From assembly GCA_000711775.1 (NCBI GenBank), contig ARYC01000584.1:1-64000 (forward strand): 64,000 bases of DNA, in the 5' to 3' direction. The position numbers and the translations under genes were made by a program. Origin of the DNA: Oxytricha trifallax. Its lineage: Eukaryota; Ciliophora; Spirotrichea; Sporadotrichida; Oxytrichidae. Of this stretch, positions 1 through 10,891 are shown piece by piece. The notes below the pieces were generated by a model. That model did not search any database. It was not told where the DNA came from and was given only the letters and a program-made list of their open reading frames with translations. Numbering within the stretch: position 1 is the stretch's first letter; every line of letters begins with the position of its first letter.

Positions 1-1
1 T

Positions 2-861
2 ACTCTTATAGCATGTCTTTAAGAGAGAGCTATGTTTATACCTGCATTAAATGCAATTGATATTGACAGCTGTATTGAAAATGACCTGCATTTTGACCTG
101 CCAAACAAGGCTAATCTTATAGTGGTTGAGGAGTTTGCTTACAAAGTATATCCATACAAGTATCTCATTAAAAACGAGCAGTATCAAAATGAATTTGCAA
201 ATGAATACATAATACTGAGAGAGGCTTAGAAGAAATAGTTTACAAACTTACTTAGAATAGATGGAGTTATTCATGGGCATGGTTTTGTTGCATTAAGACT
301 GAAAAAGTTTGAAATGACTTTGAAAGATTATCTCTATCAAAATAGATACCCAGATGATTTAAATGAGATACTATTAGAAATGATTAAGGGAGTAAAAGAA
401 CTCCATGAACTTGGTTATGTGCATAGAGATTTGAAGCCTGAAAATGTTATGTTAAATCTCTGTCCATTAGAAATTGTAGTCATTGAAATTTCAATAGAGC
501 AATAAGATAAGAAATAGTAACTTTGGCTAAGGTGCTTGGCACACCAGGATATTTTCCAATCAGGGAGAAGTGGACTAATGGCTCTGTTTAATGGGGTGTT
601 TGGGCAGTTGCTGCCATAATCTTAGAGTGCGATATGGAAAGTATGTCTTACTTTGGAACAAAGCACGAAAAATAATCAATAAGATTGGCTTCTAAACATA
701 TATAACAGGAAGATGTCTGCAATGAAATTAAAAGGCTTGAAGAGATGATAATCGTTAGAGCTCCAGCTTATCCAAGATAATCTTTAGAAGACATACATGA
801 GCCACTCCAGAGAGCTAGATTCAAGAGGTACAACAAAGATAAGCAGATAAAGTTTGTTTGA
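2..861 (+). pseudogene. TBE zinc-finger/kinase ORF, C-terminal part, frameshifted
   Basis: With TAA/TAG read as Gln the frame is open from the window edge and contains a kinase-like catalytic loop GYVHRDLKPENVMLN near 415-455. It also contains LGTPGYFP (about 536-557), matching the 57-kDa TBE ORF type with a C-terminal protein-kinase domain. The two parts lie in different frames: after VVIE (about 475-490) the sequence shifts relative to the copy at 46 kb, which reads VVIDFNRA there. TGA at 859-861 ends it. The conserved kinase DFG appears as DFN in the other copy, so catalysis is doubtful. The zinc-finger part lies left of the window. Confidence 0.75.
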
Positions 862-914
862 ATTAAGTACACTAATAATTATTAAATATTCATTAAATTT
901 ACAAAAAACCTGCG

Positions 915-1000
915 TTTTCTCTACTAACCCCAATAAGACCCCAACTATACCCTACAAATCAAAGCACTTATAAACCTCACTAAGGGGTTTTGGGATTTTG
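915..1000. repeat. TBE terminal inverted repeat
   Basis: It is nearly identical to the TIRs at 1908-1972, 45679-45760 and 49698-49775. The shared core is the ACTAACCC..ACCCCAAC..ACCCTAC..AATCAAAGCACTTATAA run followed by CCTCACTAAGG and the G4T4 block. Its length fits the roughly 78-bp TBE TIR. Confidence 0.88.
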
Positions 1001-1003
1001 AAT

Positions 1004-1972
1004 GACCTTTTAGAATACCCCAGTAGAACTCAATTCCATTAAAAACTGTAGGGTACGCTTTACACTGGCTTTATTCTAAGTTATTCATAACTCTTCCTTG
1101 TTTCTTTTGTCTTTGTGAACTGAAAGATTATCAACAAACAGTATAATCTCTTATTCAGAGAAATTCTCTCTCAGCTGTTCTACAAACTTTATATACTGCT
1201 CTGTCTTAATAGAACGATTATGAATAACATAAGTTTCTAAGACAATATCCTCACTAATTCCTCCAAGAATTGCCATTGTTTATACCTTGATTTTCTAGTC
1301 ATATACTTCTATTTTACTATCCCTCTTATACCAAGACTTCTAGATGAAAATGATGAAGGTAAACACAGCCTCGTCAGCATGAATAAACTTAATATTATTA
1401 TATTAGGTTCTCTGCATTTAATTATAAATATAATTTAAGTTATTGTTGTAAAATGGCTGAATGAAATCAATTACTCTCTTGATACGATTTACACCTTTTT
1501 AAGAGATGCAATTTCGTTTATAATTGTTTGCAACAGACTATGCAGAGATCTTCAACTCTGAGAACTGGCGGTGAAACATAGCAGCTCGTTAATCGAGAGA
1601 GAAGTAAGCCCAATGCTTCAAAATTTTCTCATTAATAAGAAAGTTAATATGCTTCTATAAAAACTTTGGCTTCCTCTAAGGCATTGAATTCAGCTAATAT
1701 TGCTTTAGTTATCTTGCTTTAAGGCAGTGATAGCAAACAGTTGATAGACTACGCTTTAAGAGCAGTGCAATTGACTTAGAATTAAGTACTGATTTGACTT
1801 ATTCACTGTTTATATAACATCCATATCGCAGTTTAAACACTAAATCTATGTACTCTTCATCATAAATAGACCCCAAAAGCTTGAAATTTGTCTCGCATTT
1901 AATTAATAACCCCTAACAAATTCCCTACAAATCAAAGCACTTATAATCCTCATTAAGGGGTTTGGGGTTTTG
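1004..1972 (-). mobile_element. TBE-type transposon fragment disrupted by the TBE at 1-1000
   Basis: The fragment holds a decayed TBE transposase frame on the minus strand and one TIR at 1908-1972 ending G4T3G4T4G, followed by ATT (1973-1975) as a candidate ANT duplication. Its left side is cut by the other TBE at the AAT at 1001-1003, inside the transposase reading frame. The rest of this element is presumably on the far side of the inserted copy, outside the window. Confidence 0.8.
1013..1890 (-). pseudogene. TBE transposase (DDE type), frameshifted and truncated
   Basis: The minus strand shows fragments that match the TBE transposase at 48.8-49.7 kb: a VDNLSVHK block (around 1105-1135) and an FNGIEFYWG block (around 1015-1045). 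These carry the second Asp and the Glu of the DDE triad seen in the other copy. They fall in different frames, and a TGA lies between them, so this copy cannot encode a full protein. The N-terminal end lies near the TIR, the same layout as in the 45.7-49.8 kb TBE. Confidence 0.75.
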
Positions 1973-1975
1973 ATT

Positions 1976-2488
1976 GTGAGTGCTATTTATCAGGGGTAAG
2001 TTGTGGCAATATTTGCAAATGATTATAAGGTAAAAATAATGAGAAGTGAAAGCCTGCATTTATGAACAAATGTTCATAGCTTAGAAAGAAATGATAATAT
2101 CGAAGCACTATTAGACTTAAGAAATCAAACCTTAAAAATAAAAAAATAAAATGCCATTCTACGATATCTTTCTGAGTTTTTTTTTAAATTAATTAAAACT
2201 AACAAAATCATGCACTAAGCAAACTTACATTTAATTGGTTGAAAAAGAAATATTAAAGTAACTTTAAAAGATATGAAAAAAACAAGAGCCCTACAAGCTA
2301 AAAATACACAATTTAAAGAGTTATTTCTATTGAAATTAAGAAATAATCCATTTGTAAATTAAAATTTATCAACATTATGAATATATACATAGATATATTG
2401 ATAATTTAAATTATAATCCCTATTACATTTCATATATTCTTGTTCCTTTAAAAGAATCAATAAAGATAAATAACTGAAATAATTCTAT
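1976..2488. other. AT-rich spacer
   Basis: No open frame with coding character is visible on either strand. This is the flank between the TBE end and the sirtuin gene. Confidence 0.6.
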
Positions 2489-3354
2489 TCATAATCTTGG
2501 GATCCTCTTAAAATCATCATCCCATTTACAATTCTTGATAATCAATTCAATATATTTATCACAGCCACCTTCCAAAAATAGGTTTTTATCCCCCTTTGTA
2601 AAATCGTAACCATGCTCTACCGTGTTTTCCATGTTTATTAATACTTTTGGTACATCTTTAGGAGCACTATTAAATAGAATATTAAGTTGGCTCACAGCTA
2701 GAGCTGTCCCCATTACTACGAGAAGGTCACAATCTTAAATCTTTTAGTACTTTATTAAAAATTCATCTGGCATGGCTTCTCCAAATAGCACTATATTGGG
2801 TTTTACTGGACCATTACATGTTGGATCATAGCATCTGTATACAACTCCTTTTTAAATGTGCTCCTTTAAAACTTGCTAATTCATTTATCTTTAACACAAA
2901 GCACATCGTGCTCCTTTCACTGTTCCATTAACTTAAAGCAGTTTTTCCTTCACATTCATACCAGCTTTTTCCTCAAGAGCATCAATATTCTAAGTGAAAT
3001 TCATGTGAAGGACACCCATTTTGTCAAGAAGCACTAAGAAATAATGAGTTGGTGTAGGTTTGAAAGAATCCATGTCAAAACTTTGGAAAAAGGTATAAAA
3101 TGCGTCAGGGTTAATCTTGAAGTAGTCAAGTGAAAATATAGCTTCTGGGAAAGGAAGATTGTACTTACAATGTTAAAATGCTAAATACTTTTATATTTAT
3201 CATTTTGATTAACTATAGCTAGATTTGCATATACGCCAGAATCAGGGGATCTAAAATCAGGTATCCCAGCACTTGCACTAATTTCAGATCCAGTTAAGAC
3301 TACAATTTTCTTAAATTTCTTCTTTACCAATCCTTCAATTAAATCTTTATACAT
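2489..3354 (-). CDS. Sirtuin (SIR2-like NAD-dependent deacylase family), divergent
   Basis: With TAA/TAG as Gln, the minus strand encodes a class I-like sirtuin core. It has SASAGIPDFRSPDSGVYANL (nucleotide-binding), KYNLPFPEAIF, TQNIDALEEKAG, zinc cysteines CALC and CYDPTC, KPNIVLFGEAMP and MGTALAV, and ends at TGA 2489-2491. One IES with TAGC pointers must be removed to join YANL to the KYNLPF block. Two changes are striking: the GAGIS loop reads GSEIS, and the catalytic His of the usual HGT is Asn (VNGT). I chose ATG 3352-3354 (MYKDLIEG). An in-frame TGA lies just upstream although coding-like sequence continues past it, so an extra N-terminal segment is possible. If expressed, it may bind NAD without normal deacylase activity. 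Confidence 0.82.
3180..3217. other. IES in sirtuin gene, pointer TAGC (GCTA on + strand)
   Basis: GCTA occurs at 3180-3183 and 3218-3221. Removing 38 bp leaves one copy and joins the YANL frame to the KYNLPFPEAIF frame. Without removal the frames differ and a TGA intervenes. Confidence 0.7.
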
Positions 3355-3920
3355 GAAGTCAGGTCAAATTAATCTCTTAAGAAAGTAAAGCTTCTTGAAA
3401 GCTTCAACCTTAATATTTGTTAATATCTTTATTTTACATAAATTCAAAATAATTTTCAATTTCATAAACCTTATGATCAATATGTTTCTCTATTATTTGT
3501 ATAAATAAAAATATATGTGTCCGGGGTATTTAAATATTTAAAATTTATTAATTGTATGTCATTTTTATCTCCTGGAAGCTTTGGATTTCTATCACATTCT
3601 ACACAGTATATCTTTTCATTTTATACTTAAAATAATAAACATTTTATGATATAATTTGTTTTATCTATATGTCAGTCAAGTCTAAGTGAATTGAATCTTC
3701 GAAAATAAATATTAATTGACTATAATTTTAAACATCAATGTAAAATAAAAATTATTTATTGAATGATTGTGTTAATCTAAGTGAATAGCTAACTCTTATC
3801 TATTACAGTTCATTTCTTAGCATGTGAAACAAATATATCTGCAATAATGTTTTTCACTAGCCACATCTACATCACATTAGTGCGACTTTCTTCTCTATTA
3901 AATTTAAATGTTTAAATTAT
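3355..3920. other. AT-rich spacer
   Basis: I see no gene. A coding-like minus-strand stretch (about 3360-3410) continues the sirtuin frame past an in-frame TGA and may be an unresolved N-terminal segment. Confidence 0.5.
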
Positions 3921-4235
3921 TCATGCTTTTAATAGCAAATGAACCTTAACTATGATACAATTTTAATTAATAATAATTTATTCACTTCTCTATTACATTT
4001 TGCCTAAAATATCCAAGCTATAGATGCTCTTCATCAAATTCTAAGCATCTTTACCGAGATGGTTAAATTCTTCTCTGCTTTCTTTATAAAAAGAGAAGAA
4101 ATAGTTGTGCGACATTAGAAATTAAGATTTTTCTTGAATTTCTTAAAATTTTTTATCATCAAAAAGACTGTCTTCAGCAGGTACAGGATCTAAGTTTATA
4201 TATAAAGGCTGTAAGTGAGTGCAATTTGACCCCAT
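3921..4235 (-). CDS. Small MG-start protein, unrecognised (104 aa)
   Basis: A complete minus-strand ORF runs from ATG 4233-4235 to TGA 3921-3923 with internal TAA/TAG codons as Gln. It begins MGSNC and contains LYINLDPVPAEDSLFDDKKF, then a hydrophilic stretch with NYFFSFYKESREEFNHLGK. The Met-Gly plus early Cys fits N-myristoylation/palmitoylation and resembles the small MGC proteins downstream. It is head to head with the MGC gene at 4373, 137 bp away. The last 30 codons are AT-rich and may not be coding. No known domain recognised. Confidence 0.5.
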
Positions 4236-4372
4236 ATTATAATTTAAGATTTATTAAATTCATTATATAATTATAGATATTTAAGTCGTTGATAAAATTA
4301 GTCAGTTAATTAAATTTACAAATATTAAATCATTAACTTAAATTATAATTTTATTAATTTTCAAAATTTGTG

Positions 4373-4607
4373 ATGGGTTGTGTTAGCTTATGTTGTTCCA
4401 GCAGGAACACTACTGGAAAAACTGGAATTTTCAAGTCCAATGAGGATTTGAAAGTACTTACTGAAGATCAAGTAAGTGAATTATTCTTAATATTTCTCAT
4501 AGGATAAAGTAAATTACAATGATGAAGATTAATTTGAAGCTAATGTTAATAGTGGTCCTGCACCCTCCCCCACTCAGACATCTCGACTCGAATAAACAAT
4601 AAAATGA
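4373..4607 (+). CDS. Small MGC-start protein A (predicted acylated), unrecognised
   Basis: The ORF starts MGCVSLCCSSRNTTGKTG and has one intron (GTAAGT...ATAG, 4472-4502, 31 nt) that joins TEDQ to DKVNYNDED. It ends at TGA 4605-4607. Gly2 and Cys residues at 3, 7 and 8 fit dual acylation at a membrane. The 3' flank (about 4670-4700, AAACCCTCAAGATAAATGA) resembles the 3' end of the paralogue at 13021-13329, supporting a shared origin. Function unknown. Confidence 0.65.
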
Positions 4608-5222
4608 TTAAAACTTACAAAAGAAAAATTAATTAATTAATGATTAAATGTCAATCAGCTTAGAGATAAGCCAACCCTCCCTAAACCCTCAAGATAAATG
4701 ATAAGTAATTTTAATTTTATAAAAAAGTTTAAGGTAAAATATTGAGTTTGTAAGTATAGTTTCTCTTTACTCATAAACAGTGATTAACAAACTTATTGTA
4801 TTCTTTTAGGTTTCTTTGAATGCTTTCAATATTATATAAGAATGATTGTTTGACGAGATTAGTTTTTTGTTAGAATAATTTACTTTTTTTTGTTGAGTCT
4901 CCTATTTCATTCATAAACTATTTAGGGAGAAATAAACATTAATTTAACTGATTTTTAATCATAATAAATTACTCCCTATATTTAAATAAACTCTCTAAAT
5001 TATTTGAGTTAAATATCATATAATTCAAAATGTACATTTAAAAACCAAAAAATAAACTTACATAGATTAATTAAAAAATAATAATTTAATGCCAATTTAG
5101 ATTTGTAAAAAATCATAACATGCATTCATAAAACATAGGTTTTAATTATAATTATATATTTATCAGAATTGTCTATTCACTTATCAGAATAATTTATGAG
5201 GCTTTTGTTTTAAAATTTAATC
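4608..5222. other. AT-rich spacer
   Basis: No coding sequence is seen apart from the paralogue-like 3' remnant near 4670-4700. Confidence 0.55.
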
Positions 5223-6160
5223 CTAATATTAATAAAATACATAAAAAATAGGTAAATGGAAATATTTTGAAAAATTAGAAAATTTCATTGAGGTTTTAAC
5301 TGTCATGTTTTATTATGTTCTAAATTAAATTTAATACTTTAATAATACAAAGAAATAAAATGAAATCACTTTCACTCATAATTAAAAAGAAAAGCAATTG
5401 AAACCTCACAGTAAAGCTTAAATGCTCAAGACTCAATTCGCCAAAGCATTCGACAAAATCACGAACGCAAGGGGATCAGGGAAGAACTAAACCTATGCAG
5501 ACAAGGGGAAGAATTGACTACACCATGACTGAAGGATACGCTGAAGTGAAGCCATTCACTGTGGAGGGTGATGATAATAATCCCAGAGTTGGCAAGTGGA
5601 TTGTTTATTAAAGGATAGCGCGTTCTACTTTGATGTACACTCTGATGCAACAGTGATAAACTAGATGAATTGCAACTGAGATATGCTGATCACTGAAAAG
5701 TCAAAGTGGCTTTAGTAGAACTATTATAAAACTGCAATAATTACAATGCTGTTATAAGAAAGTTGGCCGAGACTACGATAAATTAAAGAATAAACTCTCT
5801 CATGCAAGAGGTCTCTTAGTTTGAAACATGCATTTACAAATAAATAAAATTTAATAATGAATTATCAGCATAATTAATTAATTCATATTATTTTGAGTAG
5901 AAATATTAAACGATAAGTGATTTATTTAAACTGATTTTAATAAGACTTTAAAATACACTGACTATAAATGCATTAATACAAGTTAAAATTAATATTTTTA
6001 AGTTTAAATAACTGCTCAGAGATTCATATTTATCAAACTACTAATTATATCTTAAATAATAAAATGATGAAAACATGGCAGTTAAAACCTCAATGAAATT
6101 TTCTAATTTTTCAATATATTTGAATTTACCTATTTTTTATGTATTTTATTAATATTATTA
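5223..6160. mobile_element. Inverted-repeat element (about 0.94 kb) with GC-richer cargo
   Basis: An arm of about 88 bp at 5223-5312 is repeated in inverted orientation at about 6068-6160, with only a few mismatches. Both arms contain the block ATACATAAAAAATAGG and the block CATTGAGGTTTTAACTG (or complements). Between them sits a GC-richer, coding-like tract (5420-5830) unlike the surrounding DNA. The structure suggests a small DNA transposon or a mobilised IES. I did not find a clear target duplication. Confidence 0.6.
5421..5835 (+). pseudogene. Coding-like tract inside inverted-repeat element, frames broken
   Basis: Starting at ATG 5421 the plus strand reads MLKTQFAKAFDKITNARGSG up to a TGA. 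An overlapping frame reads YTMTEGYAEVKPFTVEG and continues to DDNNPRVGKW, and a third reads SAFYFDVHSDATVINQ. Each looks coding (balanced composition, Gln by TAA/TAG), but no single frame is open. This is either a decayed gene or a gene still interrupted by IESs whose pointers I could not place. No family recognised. Confidence 0.4.
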
Positions 6161-7568
6161 TGCATAAACTTTTGAAATTCAATTATAATTTGAAACTAAA
6201 AAAAAACAGAAAATAATTAAACAGTCTTTAATTAAAAATAGATAATTGAAAAACTTTATTGTAATCCATTTCAGTATTTTTCTAATTTTTCTATTTTTTA
6301 TCAAAATTATGAGAAATATGAGTATTATTTTCATAAATTTATAGTAAATTTCTCTTGTTTTTATTCTTATTAAAATTAAAAATTAAAAAAATGTTGATAT
6401 CCTCTAAGGATTTAAATTTTGTTTTTATAGATAAATTTATGTAGTTAATTTTAAATAAATATTAAACTTTAGTTTATTTCTGCATTTTATAAATTAAACT
6501 TATTTTGCATGGATTTCAGTATTTTACTATATTAATTTGCATAAATTAATTTAAATTTCGCCAATTTAACTATGCTGTAGAAATAAAGTAATAGATTAAT
6601 TATTAAATTTATGTGTATAATTTATTCAGTGTTTAATACAATAAAAGTGTTAAGTTTAATTGCTAATTACTTAATTCTAGTATAACTCTAAAAAATATTA
6701 ATCTTTCGAATCAAACTTAAATTTTGGAATTGAATAGCAAGAAGCTAAAGGGAGTATTAATTTAAAAAAATTATTCATATCATTCATTTATGTGGGGGAA
6801 TTTTCTCCCCCTAGAATGCTATTTACACCTAAAGGAGGGTATATAAAGTTCGCCAGCCTTGTATATAAAAATTGAGCATCCAATATATTTTTTCTATCTT
6901 GAAAAAAATTAAAAAATTTTTAATAAAAAAATCACATTAATTGTTTATTAAAACATTAAGATAAACAAAGTTTTAAAATATATAAAAACTAGGGATAAAT
7001 ATAAACCTTGAAAATGTTTATATACCTTCCCTCATATACGATTATGTTAATTGAATTTATTATTAATAAGATTCATAAGTATATTTTGCCAGATTATATA
7101 AATTTCAATTTGATGGTTGTAAACTTTAAAAAGAGAGAGAAAAATACGAAGGCATGAAATTTTTCCTCTAATCTTTAAAGATTTTTATTGTAAATATTAA
7201 AATAAACGAAAGTTCTAAATTATATATTATTGATTAAGTTTTAATAATGACTCTCACAATATTTATTAAATATATTTTGATGATTTTACTTGAAATGCAT
7301 AATCCCACTATAATTTAATTGTTTATTTTCTTTAAAATTATTAGATTTTATTATATTATTACTCATTTATTATAAAAATATTAACAATATTAGCAATATT
7401 ACTTTAGGAATAATTTGAATGATATATTGCATTTAAAGTTGTAAATAAATTAAATGGAATGGTATATATTAAAAAATTTATTTCCCAAATAAGTGCATTA
7501 AATATTTAAAGTGTTGTCTATTATTATTAAACTTTAAATTTTAATTTTATTTTATTTATAGTTAAAAA
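6161..7568. other. AT-rich tract without recognisable genes
   Basis: Extreme AT content with many short A/T runs; nothing supports a gene on either strand. Confidence 0.6.
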
Positions 7569-7880
7569 ATGGGGACTTGTGGATTAAATTGCTGTAAGCC
7601 TATTCATAATCATACTAAAAATAAAGTCATGTAAAATCCCGATGAATAAGTAAGTAATTTAATTAATTATTAACAATTTTTTGTTTTAGATAATTTAAGA
7701 AAGAGAAAATTAAAATGTAAAAAGATATACAATGCATAGTATTCCAAGAAAATTGTGCAAGAGGAAATAAAAATATCCGAGAACATCTAACTCAAACAAA
7801 ATAAATTTGAAATTAATGAATGCATAGATAAATCAAAATATGGAAAGTGTAGAGGATTATTAGCCATAATGAAAATATTT
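7569..7880 (+). CDS. Small MG-start protein B (Cys-rich N terminus), partial
   Basis: It starts MGTCGLNCCKPIHNHTKNK. An intron at 7650-7689 (GTAAGT...TTTTAG) lies in the same place and phase as in gene A, after Asp-Glu-Gln (A has Glu-Asp-Gln). Exon 2 continues IIQERENQNVKRYTMHSIPR and on to about KCRGLLAIMK. The frame stays open into AT-rich DNA, so the true 3' end is uncertain and an IES may follow. The intron position and the Gly2/Cys pattern group it with gene A. Confidence 0.55.
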
Positions 7881-9748
7881 ATAATTAATGTCTTTAATTT
7901 TAATAAATATTAAATGCATTAATTTTATGAATAAAGTTTTTTATTTTATAATCTATTAGAATTATTCTTCACTCAGCCAAATTAGTAAGCTTTTAATAAT
8001 TATATATAATTTTAACTTGATTAAAATTAAGGAATTTTAATAAATATAGATTTAAATATTAATACTTATCTCTGCCATATTTATTGAGGTTTCATAATAA
8101 TAATTTATAAAATTAAAATACAAAACTCAATTAAAAATATAATTTAAATTATTAATAATACTAAATTGCAGATAAAAATATTGTTATTATTTCAATTTTT
8201 GTAAAATTTCCAAATGATTTAGGCAGTTAAATAATTACTGTACTTAATTTTAATGTAAGATACCGAAAGTTAGAATCCTAGAGAAAATGAATTTTGGGGG
8301 AAAAAATTAGTGTTTTTAATTAATGGAGTACTTTTTTATTGTTTATATTAAACGTGAATAATCAAGTTTAATAATGGGTGACTTTTTATAAACATTTTGG
8401 CATAATAAAACTAGATTGATATTAATACTTTAATAATTATTAATTTGAACTGCTATCTATAAAGTTTAAATAATTTATCTCAAAAAAAGTTTATATATAA
8501 ATGGAATTTGTCAAATTAATTGCAAATTTTTACAAATATATTCAGTATATTTATTTATTTGTAATTTAATTTATAAATTTAATAATAATTATAATAATAA
8601 TAATAATAAAGATAAGAATTTTGGGAAAAAGTATTTTTATTAGTTAATATAATAAACAAAAGATAAAACCAAAAATAGTCATGGAATGAAAAATGATGGG
8701 ATAAATTTAAAGTTCCTGCTTTTGTAAGAAAATTGTCTGCTCAAAGAAACTTGATCAAGAAAATAAATAAAAGGGCCTTTTCGATTAAAAGAAGAAGAGA
8801 TAAATTCATGATAGCAATAAACAACCACTTTCACATCTAAATGCAGGGTTTTGGAACATTTCCAACTCATAACTGAAGGTAATAAATAATTATTTAATTT
8901 TAATTTATTTACTCATATAAAATGTACTCCTATGATAATCAATATTTTAGTTAATATCAGAAAAAGATTATAGATAAAACATTTAAAACATCTTTCTCTA
9001 GCAATTATTAAAATATTATACAGTTAATCATATATTTTGTTTTGCTTATTTAATTAACTACCTTTTACTTCTTAATTTTTTTTTACTTGATTATACTTTA
9101 ATTTTAAAACTATGTGGTATATTAATTATAATAGTCATAGTCAACTAAAAAAAAGAATCTTATAATAAAATAAATTGAAACTTTTATAATATGCCTAAAA
9201 TTTTGATGTAAATTTATAAAGAAAAGCAAGAATCGTTAATTTTGTAACATATATTTAATTATTTTATAAATCTTATTTTATTGTTCTCATATTTTCCAGT
9301 ATAACTAGGATGTATATTATTATAAAATAAAATATTTTCTTTTTTATTTGCTTCTATTAACTACTATCTCCATTAACTTAAAATTTTTCATTTTACTATA
9401 TTTCGCTATAAATCAAATTTTATAAATCTCAATTATATACTTTGAATGCTTTAGCATTGATAATATCTAGTAACATATACTTATTATTAATAATTTATAA
9501 TTTTTTTCCCTAATATATAATATTTATGTTCAAACTACACTTTATTTAATTATAAAGAAAATAAAGTAAAACTTATATATCCTTGAAATATAAATGAAAG
9601 ATAAATATAAATTATCTTTAGCTGGGACTAAAATTTTAATTTATTTTATTGTTATTAAATATTTAAATTTTTACTTTAGTTAATTTATATTAATTAATGA
9701 TTAATTTAATAATAATAACAATAATAGCAAAATTATTAATTATATATA
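7881..9748. other. AT-rich tract without recognisable genes
   Basis: Only short, low-complexity open frames are seen. A run of simple AAT repeats lies near 8580-8610. Confidence 0.55.
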
Positions 9749-9982
9749 ATGGGATGCACCTATAGTTCATGTTTAGCTAAGAAATCAAATCAAACTACAG
9801 TCTAACAAAAAGGTAAAAATTGCAAAACAATAATTTATCACAATGGTGAGGAGATACTTGTCACAACTGATAATAAGGGAAAATAAACTACAACTGTCAC
9901 AAGAAGGGATATAAATGGTAATGTTAAACAGATCACTTAATAAAATACTGGAGGAAAAGTATATATAAATAATATTGAATGA
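9749..9982 (+). CDS. Small MGC-start protein C (77 aa, predicted acylated)
   Basis: An intact single-exon ORF starts MGCTYSSCLAKKSNQTT and ends INNIE at TGA 9980-9982. The central part, YHNGEEILVTTDNKG followed by a Thr-rich strand and a GNV motif, aligns with protein E at 14752 (YQNGEEIRVTTDKKG ... NGDV). Gly2, Cys3 and Cys8 fit myristoylation plus palmitoylation. The alternating hydrophobic/Thr pattern suggests a small beta-rich domain. No known family recognised. Confidence 0.75.
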
Positions 9983-10500
9983 AAGAATTTAAGATTTTTT
10001 ATTATAAATAATTTAATTAATTTCATTTTATAAAATTTAATCTATTCATATTTTAAGCGAATTAAAGGAACAAAATAAATAATATAAGTTCCTCTTAAAC
10101 TAAATTAATGTTTATTATTGATTTTATTAATTTTCATTTCAAAACAGGAATCTCATTGTAATAAGGTTGTGGATATTTCGTTGTTTTAAATTAATATAAA
10201 TAAATTTGAAATTTTAATAAACTAGAAATCATTCACAAATGTGTCTCGATTTATTAAAGATAAGATTTATACCTCAAATTCTTTTAAATCACTTTTTTTT
10301 CATACATTTGCATACAATTATTATTAATAATTTTTATTTATTTAAATTTACCTTTTTATAGATCTACTATTAAGAATATATATTAAATTTAATTTTTTCA
10401 CTTTTATGAATTAATAGAATAAGTTGGTTGATTAGAGTAAATTATTTGCTAAGTATGTAATATTCCCCAATAAAAAAAGTAAAATCTTATTTATTTTTAG
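9983..10500. other. AT-rich spacer
   Basis: No coding character on either strand. Confidence 0.55.
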
Positions 10501-10891
10501 AGCTTTAAGCGCGGAGCAACAACAAGTGCAGAATCTGATGTAGTAGAGAGGCAAGGGAAATGGACCCTAGGAGCAAGTCGTGACTACGCCACTCGAACTT
10601 GTCTGAACGGTCGTCGAAGCTCCAAGTCTTTTTACAACTAGGGACACGATAGAATCACTAACAAGGATGGAATTATTGGCTACTTTGTGTTGATTGAATA
10701 AGAGCAGTTTTTAGATCATCAAAGCAATTAGCAATCGATTCTATTTGATGCATATTGGTGACTGAACCAAACTGTGATTTAATTGCTACGTGATACTCCA
10801 TTCTTGGCTCAAAAATTCTTTTTGTGAACCGGTTGACTATTGTCGGGACACTTAAGTCGAACCCAGTGTATTCTGTAGACTCGGTATACAT
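10501..10891. other. Coding-like island, readable on both strands
   Basis: On the plus strand 10501-10775 reads FKRGATTSAESDVVERQGKW and later SSKSFYNQGHDRITNKDGII, with Gln by TAG. On the minus strand 10891-10649 reads MYTESTEYTGFDLSVPTIVN and on through GSVTNMHQIESIANCFDDLK, ending at a TGA. The GC content is well above the surroundings, so it is probably a retained gene segment. Only one strand can be the real one: the minus frame has the better start and amino-acid balance, the plus frame covers the GC-rich half. No family recognised. Confidence 0.4.

Larger units (their letters stand above)
1..1000 (+). mobile_element. TBE-type transposon, right-hand fragment (inserted in another TBE)
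   Basis: The fragment enters from the left window edge and ends with a 17-bp telomere-like block at 984-1000 (G4T4G3AT4G, one mismatch from G4T4G4T4G). It carries the kinase-like TBE reading frame, which points towards the terminal repeat exactly as in the full TBE at 45.7-49.8 kb, but in mirrored orientation. The next three bases, AAT (1001-1003), fit the 5'-ANT-3' target duplication known for TBEs. The second copy would lie outside the window. Beyond it begins another TBE fragment, so this is a nested insertion. Confidence 0.85.
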
